Source of the DNA: Paulinella micropora | Lineage: Eukaryota > Cercozoa > Imbricatea > Euglyphida > Paulinellidae | Reading direction: 5' to 3' | Length of the DNA stretch: 27,500 nucleotides | Assembly: GCA_019918135.1 (NCBI GenBank) | Contig: WBZZ01004644.1 | Coordinates: 1-27,500, forward strand | Made by a program: the position numbers and the translations under genes | In this document: piece after piece, positions 17,250 through 26,906 of the stretch | Layout: each line of letters begins with the position of its first letter | How positions within the stretch are numbered: the stretch's first letter is position 1 | The notes under the pieces: model-generated | The model's input: only the letters and a program-made list of their open reading frames with translations | Told to the model about the DNA's origin: nothing | Database searches by the model: none

Positions 17250-18579
17250 ATGGAGGACACCAAAAAATGCGCTGACGCGGATTTCGACAACCCTGTGTTC
17301 AAGAAAGTCGTGCTTGTCGGCGCCGGTGGCGGCGGAGATTTCCAGGGCGTGCTTGCACTTGCGATTACCGCCTACAAAGTTTATGCGGCAAGAAAGAAAG
17401 AAGCTCTTGGACAACCGCCGGGACAACGCACGTACTACCCCGTGACCGCTGGCTATTTCTGGGCTGATGGCTACGAGAAAGCCATGCTGAACAACGTTGA
17501 TGTTAAAAAGAAAAGAAAGCCTAGCGCATCGCGGCCTCCGCTGACTGCGGGTGAAGCAGAAAAGTGGTTCAAAGCCCTGCAAATAGAGACAGACGTGCTG
17601 CGGCGCGGAGATGCGTTCAGGTCCCCGGAGTCGGCGTCGATGTTTTTACAAAGGGCCTAGACGACGGTCTCTTGGACAAGCTAGCACCCAACAACAAAGA
17701 CCGCGCAGAACGAATCCAACAACTTCAGGTAAGCCTGGCAAACGCGGATTTGTCAACTGTTCGCTTGCGGGCGGAGAGCCTGAGCACCGAGCAATTCAGA
17801 CGTGAGTACCAAAGCTATAAAGACATCATCGCTAATCCTTACATGACCCCTACAACCGAAACGGGTGGCGAACCAATGAAAGCAGCGCTGGCCAGGTACC
17901 TCAGCTATACAGTCGGCAACGAGGACGGCGGCTTCGAGGTGCGCGTGTTCGACGCGGGCGGCGACATTACAAGCCCCGACCGGAACGAACGGGACGTGAG
18001 ACTGCGCCTAGCGCTGGAGGAGCTATTCAAGGAAGGAAAGATCAAGGGGTTCAAGAGCCTGCAGATCCACGTGGCGGGCGCGGGCGTGGACTCGCACACG
18101 ACCCCTGCAAAAGCCCTGGAGAACATGTACAAGTGGGCCGAAGGCAAGGGCGCAACCGTGACCACGGACGACGGCCTGGGGAATTCTTTGTGCAGGGTCT
18201 TACAGAGAGCAAATTTTGCGGAAAACGTGTGCAAGAAAGGGCGCGCGAACGGCAACTACATCCGAGCTCGCGAAATTTACAAAAAGCTGAAAGACAGATC
18301 CTCCGCGGATTTGGAGGCCCTAAAAATGATTATTTAAAAGACTATCTGCTGAAACGCCCTGATGCGGCTCAGAAGGGAGGAGACATCACCGCTGAATTCG
18401 ACGCGGCTGATGACTTGGCCAAGATCACAGAGTTGTTCCAGGGACTGGCTGCTTACTACGTGATCCAGTTACCTCTGGAGAAGGAGCGCACGTCGGAAGC
18501 ACAGGAAACGCCCGCTGCGCAGCAGGCTGCTTTTTCAGTTTCGTTGACAGTCTCGTCTCAATCTGGACAATATAAATAG
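17250..18579 (+). pseudogene. DUF1152-like protein, two frame changes
   Basis: ATG 17250 (context AAAGATGG) starts a protein whose features match DUF1152: V-L-V-G-A-G-G-G-G-D at about residues 21-30, V-F-D-A-G-G-D-I in the middle (near 17945), and V-A-G-A-G-V-D-S-H-T-T-P near 18070. In the bacterial and archaeal family these correspond to an N-terminal GGGGD loop, a VDVGGD motif and a G-x-DGELT motif. The biochemical role of the family is unknown to me. Frame changes occur between 17600 and 17660 (C4 and T5 runs are present) and around 18310-18335 (A5 in CTAAAAATG, then TTTAAAA). The third block runs to TAG 18579. Both breaks are at short homopolymers, so assembly error is as likely as decay. 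Presence in a eukaryotic virus-like context suggests capture from a prokaryote. Confidence 0.55.
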
Positions 18580-19250
18580 ACAGCAGGCCGAGCAAGAGAA
18601 AATGTCAGGGCGGGAAGGAAGTCAAACAAAACAGACTTCAAAATATTAATTTAAAAAAAAAGATTTTCACGTTGCTCAGGCTTGCGATTTTATCTATCTC
18701 TGCAAAAGAAATGTGTCTTTTTCCCAGAAAAAAGGGCGGGCCGGGGAATGAGGAAACCCGGGGGGGGGGGACGCACAGGAGGGAGAAAAAAAAAGAACAA
18801 GGGCGGGTGGTGCTATTTGCAAAACAACAAAAGGGCAGAGAGCACCAGAAACTTTGCCAGGATGGCAAGGGGGGGGGGGGCCGGCGCCAGGAAAAATCAA
18901 AACGAGATTTTTGGGATAGAGCGAGACAAAGCAGCCTTCTGTTTGTTGACAGCGACTTTCTTTTTGTCTGGTCGCCGGCCCCCGCGTTCTCCACGTCCAA
19001 CCCCCCGTCCGGGGGTTTGCCGCTCACACCCTTCCCCCCCCCTCCTCATGCTTCCACACCCTCCGTAAATCCCTTACGCTGCCAACAAGTTTAGAAAACA
19101 ATTCTTTGAAACATGAAAAAGAAACCCTGACCCCCCCCCCTTTTGTGGGCTGTCCTGAAGGCAAGAAAGTCGCGCCGTAGTTGTACAACGTTTTTTAATT
19201 AAAGGTGAATTTATTGATAGTAAAAGTTTTGCTAAATTTGTTTTTCAAGG
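18580..19250. other. Spacer between convergent genes
   Basis: Between the DUF1152-like gene and the F-box/LRR gene. It contains A9, G10, A9, G12-CCGGCGCCAGG, C8 and C10 runs. Apparent frames are run artefacts. No hairpin as clear as those elsewhere was found. Confidence 0.55.
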
Positions 19251-20589
19251 TCAGTCTCCAAGCACGATCGATCTTTCCAAGTACGAGTCACGGACTTGTT
19301 CTCTAAATTCATCTACCAGGCCGGTGCTTGTTAACATCGGGTGTAGATTTCGTTGCAACCATGACGTTAATGTACTCCAGGTTTCTTCGCTCGAGGCCTG
19401 GCGGTCTAGGATCAGGGTTTGCAGCTCAGGGAACTGCAGCAGCAGCTCTGGTTGCTGCAGGCCGGCAATTACGTCCACATCTCCGCCAATCAGCGACAGC
19501 AGCCGCAAGTTGTGCAAGCGTAAACCAGCCAGCACCTGCAGCCCGACTTCATTGGCTGAGCACAGGTCTTCTAGCGCCAGCACTCGTAACTTGAGGCCAG
19601 CAGGGAAATGAGCAAGTAAGGACCTGCAGCCTGGAGCTCGCACCCGCAACTGCCTGAGCTGGACGCTCAGGAGCTTGACATCACCCACCTCGTCACCGCC
19701 TAGGCAATAGTCCAGGTGCAGTAGTCGCAGGTGCTCGCGGTCCAGGTGTCGGAGCACGTCGAGCTCGCACCGATGTGCGGGAAACCTTTCAGCCTCAGAG
19801 CTCGCAGCCGTAGTTTGCGTAGGCTGGGGCAGTCCTTGAAGTCGTGGTTGCTCAGGCCGAGGCCGCGCTGGGCGTCTTCTGTCAGGCTGAGCTCTTCCAG
19901 AGCAGTCAGCGCTCGCAACACAAGCTCCAATGAAGCGGCGTCTAGGCCACAGCCATTGAGGGACAGCTTTCTTAAGGCAGACGGCATTTTGGTTAGGTTA
20001 GTGGCCAGTTTGGAGCGCAAATTCTGATCCAGGGCTGGGTCGTGCCGGCCCGTCCTCAGGCGCGCGAAGGAGACGCTCAGCTCGCGCAGCGCCGGTAGGC
20101 TGGTAGCTCTGTCTGGTCTTCTCGCAAGTACCAATGCACAGAGTCTGTGTCGCCTTGAAATTGCAGTGCCCTAACTTGAGTGGGCCAATTTGCAAGATTC
20201 AGCTGTCCATGATCGATGATCAACAGGTCGGCGCGCACGCCGCTTAGGTCTACCCGAACCATGTCCTTTTTCGAACGCTCTGGGCGTGCGAGATCGAGTT
20301 GCTTAAAGCGCAGCCCCGCCAGCAACTTGACATCATCATGTTCTGGACTTTCTAAGTGGCAGTAAAAGAACGACACTTTCGCTTTGGCCCACACCGGCGC
20401 CCAACGCTGGAGCATACCGATGCAGCCTTTGTCAAACAGATCCAAACTCTCGGTGAATTCTAGGCTGGACCAGACGTCGCTGTTGGTAAGGAACAGCCCG
20501 TGCAGAGACTTCGAGGCAGAGGCCACTCACAGAGCGTCTGGAAGCTTGAGGCGGCTGAGCACGCAGGGCCAGATATCAGCCGGCAGCAT
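19251..20589 (-). pseudogene. F-box/leucine-rich-repeat protein, broken by one stop and two frameshifts
   Basis: From ATG 20589 an F-box begins at once (L-P-A-D-I-W-x-x-V-L-S-R-L). It is interrupted after 20 codons by TGA (20529-20527), and the F-box continues in the same frame with V-A-S-A-S-K-S-L-H...V-W-S-S-L. Leucine-rich repeats follow over three reading blocks: to about 20100, to about 19770, then to 19251. The repeats have the L-x-x-L-x-L-x-x-C/D spacing, for example L-R-K-L-S-L-N-G-C-G-L and L-L-H-L-D-Y-C-L-G-G. Neither frame change is at a run longer than three. F-box/LRR proteins select substrates for SCF ubiquitin ligases; here the LRR would bind the target. The stop replaces a position that is often Arg in F-boxes, and TGA is one C-to-T step from CGA. 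A splice-acceptor-like CCCTTTTGCCTTAG ends at 20602, twelve bases before the ATG, so an upstream exon is possible. Confidence 0.65.
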
Positions 20590-20832
20590 CTCTAGCCACG
20601 CCTAAGGCAAAAGGGGCGACATGTAAAAACGAAAAGCCAGCAAAAACAGCAACAACAACCACCAAAAAGAATTAGCTCAACCCAAAAAAGTTGCGGGGGT
20701 TCGCTGGGCGCTGAAATGTCTTCTTGGCTGTGGCATAACCGAGCCAGCGCCAAACCCAACACACAAAAAAAAAGAACAGAAATAAGCAGGCACGAAAAAG
20801 GCGCAAGGAAGAGGGAAGCGAGAGAAGTGTAC

Positions 20833-20900
20833 TTTATGGTCTCTGAGGTACGGCGCCTCTTGGCGGCCGGCGGGCCGTCTGTTGAGCTTTTGTCACTCAT
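20833..20900 (-). CDS. Possible first exon with basic nuclear-localisation-like motif
   Basis: ATG 20900 starts MSDKSSTDGPPAAKRRRT, a short Ser-rich and basic sequence of the type that precedes F-boxes; the divergent F-box gene at 21291 also begins with a basic stretch. It lies about 300 bp upstream of the acceptor-like site in front of the F-box/LRR gene and could be its first exon. No donor was found that joins it cleanly in frame, so the link is speculative. Confidence 0.2.
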
Positions 20901-21290
20901 AGCAGTGCCGCCTAACAAAAAAAAAATCGTAAACAAGGCTCCTAAATTTCTTTTGTTTGTCTTTAAGTTGTAAACTACCGAAAGAGACTCCAAGAAACAA
21001 AAAAAAAACCACAAAAAAAGCCTGGCCAACTTTTTTTCGGGCAGTGCGAAGAAAAAAAAAAGAGGGTAATACTATGGTGCAATTTAGGGGGGGGGGGGGG
21101 AGCAGGCGCGGGGGGAGAGGAGGGGAGGGGGTGGGGGCCGGGCCGGTGCTCGAAACCCCCCGGCCCCCCCCCCCACCGCGCGCCTTTGTCTAGTTTCCGC
21201 TCGTCCCTTTTTTCCTTTTGACTTTGCTTTGCTTTTCTTTCTCTCTTTCTTTCTCTTTCTCAGGCCAGAGCAAGCCTGGTAGGCAGATAG
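20901..21290. other. Divergent spacer between two F-box genes
   Basis: Contains A8-9 and G13 runs, a G/C-rich block, and a long pyrimidine tract ending in TTTCTCAG (21226-21262) just before the F-box gene on the plus strand. The tract resembles a 3' splice site and could belong to a 5'-UTR intron. Confidence 0.4.
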
Positions 21291-21734
21291 ATGAACGGCC
21301 CGCACCGCGGTAGAAAGCGCCAAAAAAGAGCGCTTTCGCCCAGACTGTCGACAGACGTAGTTCGGCTGCTCCTTGCCTTTCTGCCGCACCTGGATTTGCT
21401 GCGTTTGTCACGAGTGTGCCGCGGCGGGCTCTGGGGCTCCGACCGCTGGCGGCCCACGGACCTGCTGCTGCCCTGCCTTCCACCTAGAGCGGCGTTGCTC
21501 GCGCTGCGCGCGCGCGGCTCTTCGATTACCGAGGCGGTGGTGGACACCGCGGCGTTCGAGGGTTCGGGGACACTGGCGGAGTGCGTCAACTGCTTGCCCG
21601 GCGTTCGCTCACTGCGGCTTGTGTCCTGGAGAAAGGACGCGCGCGCCGACGACGTTCGGGCCCTGGCCTGCCTCACGGGCCTGCAACAGCTGTCGTTCGA
21701 GTACTGCCGGGGCCTTTCCACGGCCGTGCTATAA
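21291..21734 (+). CDS. F-box protein with start of LRR region, 3'-truncated (147 aa)
   Basis: ATG 21291 starts a basic N-terminus (R-G-R-K-R-Q-K-R), then an F-box at about residues 17-55: L-S-x-D-V-V-R-L-L-L-A-F-L-P, L-L-R-L-S-R-V-C-R, with W-G-S-D-R-W at its end. Leucine-rich segments follow: V-R-S-L-R-L-V-S-W and L-Q-Q-L-S-F-E-Y-C-R-G-L. The frame stops at 21734 exactly where composition changes from GC-rich to AT-rich DNA, in the middle of what should be a run of repeats. Compared with the neighbour at 19251-20589 (about 440 codons) this copy is less than half length, so it was probably cut by the junction. The two divergent F-box/LRR genes look like members of one family. Confidence 0.65.
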   Translation: MNGPHRGRKRQKRALSPRLSTDVVRLLLAFLPHLDLLRLSRVCRGGLWGSDRWRPTDLLLPCLPPRAALLALRARGSSITEAVVDTAAFEGSGTLAECVNCLPGVRSLRLVSWRKDARADDVRALACLTGLQQLSFEYCRGLSTAVL

Positions 21735-22192
21735 CTAACCATTCGGCAAAGATGGGGGTATCACTTTTTCCGAAATTTTTCCAAGATTTTTAGCAACTTT
21801 CAGAAAACTTGTGCAAATGAAGGGAAATTCAGTATTTAGTTGCAGAACATAATAAAATGATATTAAAACATGTTTTTATTAATAGTCAACCACTTAGACT
21901 TCACCTCCGGAGGTGGACAGAAACCGGTCTGACACCTAATTTTTCCACTTTTTTTTCATGCCTGCGACGACAAGACTATGCTGGAAACAAGCGACAAAAA
22001 TGCACAGCTTGGTTTTTTTGCTTTGTTTTATTTGTTTTTAGTATTTTCCTACATTATGAGCTGCTTTTACTTCAAAAAATCCCTGCCGCCGCTGTGATAG
22101 GGGATTCACGTGGGTAGTGGAAGGGGGAGGGGGGGGGGTGGTTGTGTGATGTGAAGGTTGCAGTATTTCCTTGATTAGAATGTATTTCAAGG
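21735..22192. other. AT-rich host-type spacer after the composition junction
   Basis: No homopolymer G/C pairs except G10 near 22130, several T runs and AATAAAAT near 21850. No gene supported. This is the 3' flank of the element-2 gene (minus strand). Confidence 0.55.
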
Positions 22193-25100
22193 CTACATTA
22201 ATGGGTCGTTGTCGTCAGAGCTATCAGAGCTACCGACATCTGCTGGCCACTCACACAATTGGCATTTGTCTCCACCTTCAGCGTTATGGATCTTACAGGA
22301 AGGGCAATCCCACGGATTGGGGCCTGGCTGATTTGCGCCTTGCACCTGACTGTTCCTGCGTTGAGATTGCATCGCCCGCTTGGAATCAGCTGAATTTCGC
22401 GCACGCTTGCGTCCGCGTTGACCTGCTGCTCGACGCGCGCGGCGACGTCCGCGCTGACGGCTTGGTTGGCGTCCTCGTGGCGGCACAGTTGAGTCTGAGA
22501 CACCTACAGTAAATAATAACGAAATGCGACCAGTGTTGCAGATATAGCATACACTAGTACCGTTTTCTTCTTCCTCTGAGCTAGAAGAAGAGTTGTCTGT
22601 GCTAGTAGTAGAAGAAGAGTTCTCAGATAGCGCGGGTTCAGCACCAGCTAGTTTGGCATCCACTTCTTCTTCTAAGTTGCAGCGGCAGATTTGAAAATGG
22701 TTCCATGCTGAGTCAACAAGCTGCGCCTTTTTAAACTGCTTCCGGTCGGCATCTTGCGTTGCAACACCGTGCATTCTGAGCCAGTCCTTTAGTTCCTTGA
22801 CTACCATTTGGCTGGATGCAAACGCTTGCTTGTCTTGAAACGATGTAAGTAAAATGAAAACTTTGCGCCACGGATGCTCAACATTTCCAAAAGCCAAGTC
22901 CTGCTCCCTCTTTTCTTCCTCAGTAAGCTCCTGTGCACCGCGCCATCGTGGGTGAGCGGGAGCCTTTCCCTCGTTAACAAAATATGTGCGTGGTAAAGAA
23001 AGAAGCTCGTCAGGTGTCAAATGGGTAAGAGCGTTTATCTTTTCTTTACGGTTAGGAGGCAACTCCATCCAATTCATCGGCAGCTCATCAACCAGTCGGA
23101 ATTCTGCTTTGTATTTTCCACACTTCATATGAGCAGGGCGTCCGGGCAAACCACCGTCGAAGTAGTCGCCATCAATTTCGATTCTTGTCAGGTTTCCAGC
23201 CGCCAACATCTCCTCCACATGCGCAGTCTCGTCCGGCTCTAGGTACTTGCTCAAAGATCGAATATCCTTTTTCAAACGTGGGTTGACGAAGTATCCCACA
23301 GGAAGCTTGCGAGGCATATCAGCCGCTGCAATACATCCAACGCCCCGGTATTGCAATATATACAACACATGCACGTGAGGTGGGGGGGGGGGGGAGGGAA
23401 GGGAATAATATAATACAATACCGGGGCGCTGAATGAACAGTTTCACTGATGCTCCTTGGGGATTATCCTTCTCTCCATGAAATTCCTCCTGTGCGTCTCC
23501 CATTGTTTTGAAATCCGCAGTCGGTAACTGATCAGGATCCTCGTTCTTGGTGATGCGCCAGGCCAGAGGCCTGTTGTAATTCTTGAAGCTTTTGTTCATA
23601 CATGGACTGAAATACGTCATCCAGTCGTAATTACATGCAAGAACAACCAACACAAAGGTCGATCTTTGTTTTTTGAAAGCAAGGATAAGTTTTAACAAAG
23701 CTTGAGCGATATTGGTTGTGAGGAAGGTGCTCTTCCACCCAATATCCATCACTCTGAATGACTGATCATTCCCGTCATGGCCGTGCCCAGGTGGCTTGCG
23801 ATGAGATTCTACTTGCCAACGGATACCACGGTCGACAACATTAAGCCCGATAAAGCCTAGCATAGCCCACGCAGTGTTATCACCGGCGCCGTCCCACTCC
23901 AGGAATAACTTCCAAGCTTGCATAGTGCGAGGATGCCAAAGCTCCCAATGCAAAAGTGATGCAAGCATGGTGATATTACTGTTCACGCCATGCTCCACTG
24001 CGCCTTCCAGGTACGTGAAAATAAAGTTAGTATCGGTAGTGTAACAAGTGTTGATACCGACACACAGGCGAAAGACCATTTTCCCTTTAAAGTCTTTAGC
24101 AGCACGGCGACAAGATGGAATCCGCACAGGCGGCTTCATATCTGCAGATATAACAGTAGCATGGAGATCTTCTTGCGCACCCTTCTTGCGTTGCATGCTC
24201 GCTACACGGCACGTTCTGTGAATTTTGTGATGAAGGCGGCTCTGGCGGCGCCAAGTCTGAGCTGCTGTGTCACTCAGGAAACCTCGGGCATGCCGAACCG
24301 CAAGCCTCGTGCAGATGTCGCATTTGGAAAAGTCTCCCGCTGCAGCACAAAGATGTAGTGAGTAATGATGAATGCTATGCTATGCTAACGATTCAAACAT
24401 CAATCAATTATATGCATATTACCTCGTACAAACTTGACGTTTGAGAAATCCGCTTTCCAAACTTTGTTGATTGTGTTGTCTGTTGGAGGCTTATCAGGAT
24501 TCACTCTCTTAGAAGTTCCGTACCGTAGACACACTTCTTTCCAGTTGTCCCGAACATACTTTTGCACTCCGGCGTCCTCAGCCATTTCTTGTAGCCTCCA
24601 TACACCGTCGCTACATATCTCGGGATGACTGTTTGCGAATTTTTCACATAGCAAAATTGCAACAAGATCTTCTGTTTCGGGAATTGCGGTTGACTTTCTG
24701 GCAAAGACCTTCGTGTTGTTGGCAAGAAGCTTGTGTGCTCGAGATAAAACTGCGTCGCTGATGCCGTGGATGCGCTGCCAAGCTGTTCTGCAGACAGCCT
24801 CCGTTAGGTACATATATTGAAACGAACCAATTTTAGTTTGGAAGGATTCAAGCTGAGCAGCTGTCCACGTGTAAAGCTCACTTAGTGACGATGCTGCGTT
24901 CTTCGCTCGCGTGTGTAGCACATCGCGCGTGTCGATGAATGAGTAACACTTCCACTTTTGACAGCAAACAGACTTCACTTCTCTATCCAGGTCTGCGAAG
25001 GTTATCCCCAACAACTTCTTGAGCGCTTCCTGTCTCTGTAACTTCACGTTTCCTTTGGTGCGGTGTTTCATTTTGTAGGGGCGAGTGGGATTTTTGCGTG

Positions 25101-26502
25101 CTCGTTGTACAGGAAGTGGTGACAATTTCATCAGGTCACATAACAGCTCATTTGATTCCATCAGCTCGTTGTAGTTGCCCAGAATACTAGATTCCGCACC
25201 AACATATTCGTCGTCGACCAGAGGGGGGAGCCTAGTATCGCTAGGATCGGTAGGTTCACGGTAGCACTTCGAATCATTATCCGAATCGCCTTCGTCAACG
25301 CTCTAAACAAACCACAATAGCTACCAACTTTCGCAAGCAAGCAAAAGAGAAAGAGAATTACCAAAGATCCAGTAGGAACAAAAAGTCTCCCACTATTATC
25401 TTTGAACTTGACCGGACTACTCTGCGGCTCCTCCCTCTGGTCCACGTCAGTATCGATGTCAGAACCAAGTACCTGTAAATAAATCAAATAAGAAGCTACC
25501 TAGTGATTGATTTTATTTATTTATTACCTTCGTATTACTAGAGCTTGATTTTTCCAGCACAACTGTAACGCTAGAGCTCGCCCTTCGCAGAAGAGTATTC
25601 TGACTTTCTGCAGCTGAAACAGAAGTAACGCTGTTGAGCAACTTCATTTTCTGCTCTGTTGACATAGATAAAGATCTTGACACCGGCTGCGAAGTTGCGC
25701 ATCCATCGGAAGTAACACTACTAACCGTGCTCAAAAGCGCAAGCTTCTCTTCGTGCGTCAATGACACTAACTTCAAAGGAATAGGATGCTCTTGCTCAGG
25801 AACAATGAAACACACATGGCCAATGTCCGTCTCGTACAAAAATACCGGAATTTTAGCGCGTTGCTTGGCAGCTTCTTTCAGCCAGTGCGGGTATGCATCG
25901 CTCGGTAGCGTAGTGATGCTTAAATCCGGATTCGGCGCATAATTGAGCAAAATCTCTTCATCTTTGCCTATTGCAGTGCTCACCGTGACGATTGGAGTCC
26001 CCTTGCTGATCTGGAAAAGAATGCACGTAACAATCATGTATGTATGATGTATACGCATGTATATATGTAATAATGCATGTGCATTTGCATGTTTTTTTAT
26101 TTTATGTATGGCGACTGTCACATTACTAGTTACGCATGTGAATTGTAGCAATTTTCATATATGATGTACTGGTTATTAATTTACCTTCACGTTAGGTCGG
26201 GGAGTATCGTCAAGCTTCTCAGGACTCGAGTTGAATCCTTTTGATGAAGAATTTATTAGATGCAAAGCATTTCTGCTTGAAGGGGAAATAAAGTGAATGG
26301 GATGCATGCCAGTTTGAAGTAAGTTCCCAATTTTCATAGTAAAATGCTCTGATAAAGCAGTACTACGATCAAGATTCAGAGCACGTCCGCCCGCTTCCAG
26401 GATCCCAAGCTCGAAGGAAGGAGGAAGGTATATACTGGCAAAAACTCCGTAACCACCATCGCGGTGGGCCACGTAAATCGGCGCTTTGGCAGCCCTCAGC
26501 AT
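22193..26502 (-). CDS. Composite SET - transposase-like (DUF7869-type) - RanBP2 zinc-finger gene, seven exons (element copy 2)
   Basis: Inferred exons, minus strand: 26502-26185, 26010-25528, 25472-25362, 25302-24423, 24339-23422, 23325-22561 and 22503-22193. All introns are GT..AG, and the joined length, 3786 nt, is exactly 1262 codons with no internal stop. The SET-like domain (residues 17-130) has GYGVFA at 17-22, L-I-N-S-S at 82-86 and P-N-V at 103-105 in the NHSCxPNV position, and E-E-I-L-L-N-Y at 124-130. The His/Cys of NHSC are missing, the Tyr is kept. SET domains methylate protein lysines. A middle region (about 330-600) has F-I-D-T-R-D. After a Cys-pair motif (K-C-D-I-C), residues about 665-815 carry L-E-W-D-G-A-G-D-N and P-P-G-H-G-H-D-G-N-D, like the D-x-C..N-K and GHTHEDID motifs of DUF7869 proteins, probably a DDE/RNase H-fold transposase relative. 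A RanBP2 zinc finger (W-D-C-P-S-C...C-Q-L-C) lies just before the C-terminus. An additional upstream exon is possible, since (CT)n-TAG precedes the ATG. Confidence 0.75.
23326..23428. repeat. 96-bp intron with 13-bp inverted repeat ends
   Basis: CGCCCCGGTATTG (23341-23353) and CAATACCGGGGCG (23416-23428) are perfect inverted copies. Read on the minus strand, the second arm contains the splice donor (CCCCG/GTATTG) of a 96-nt intron, 23421-23326, ending in TTGCAG. The intron has a C13 pyrimidine tract and is a multiple of three without a stop, so retained and spliced transcripts both stay in frame. Confidence 0.65.
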
Positions 26503-26506
26503 GCCT

Positions 26507-26549
26507 AGAGAGAGAGAGAGAGAGGGAGACATTAATGTTTGTGTCTTTG

Positions 26550-26580
<31 letters not shown>

Positions 26581-26660
26581 TTTTCAGCGACAACAGCGAC
26601 AACAGCAACAGCAACAGCAGCAACAGCGATAACAGCGACAACAGCAACAGCAACAGCAAC
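26507..26660. repeat. Microsatellites: (AG)n, (CT)n and CAACAG/CGACAA repeats
   Basis: (AG)n near 26507-26526, (CT)n near 26550-26580, then a 75-bp array of CAACAG, CGACAA and CAGCAA triplet-type units (26587-26662). Leu/Ser- or Gln/Arg-rich frames here come from the repeat. Confidence 0.85.
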
Positions 26661-26906
26661 AGTAGTTTTGTTAGGTGAGTGCACCAAACATCATGCCCCC
26701 CCCCCCAGCATGAGCACCACCAGCAGAGTAAGGCATGGTTTGTGTGAACAAAATTTTTTCAGGAAGCGAGAGTGGAAGGGGAGCTAGCCCCAGTCATGAT
26801 GTTGATGCTGATATTTAGTTTACTTAATAGGAGCAAGTAGTTTTGTTAGGTGAGTGCACCAAACATCATGCAACCCCCCCCCCCCCCAGCATGAGCACCA
26901 CCAGCA
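26661..26906. repeat. ~65-bp direct repeat (26661-26725 and 26836-26906)
   Basis: Both copies read AGTAGTTTTGTTAGGTGAGT, then GCACCAAACATCATGC, a C run (11 to 14), and AGCATGAGCACCACCAGCA. They differ mainly in the length of the C run and an AA before it. They are about 175 bp apart. Confidence 0.85.

Noticed and set aside
20505..20530. A 22-nt mini-intron starting at GTGAGT in the F-box
   Set aside because: Removing it shifts the frame and destroys the F-box, whereas reading straight through preserves it.
2065..20589. Reassignment of TGA to an amino acid, because stops in two genes are TGA in the middle of conserved domains
   Set aside because: Undamaged genes here use TGG normally and end at TAA, TAG or TGA, a TAG also interrupts the Cys-rich gene, and frameshifts are present. 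Decay explains all of these at once.
22193..26502. Element copy 2 as a retroelement
   Set aside because: There is no reverse transcriptase motif or poly-A tail, and both copies carry introns at the same places.
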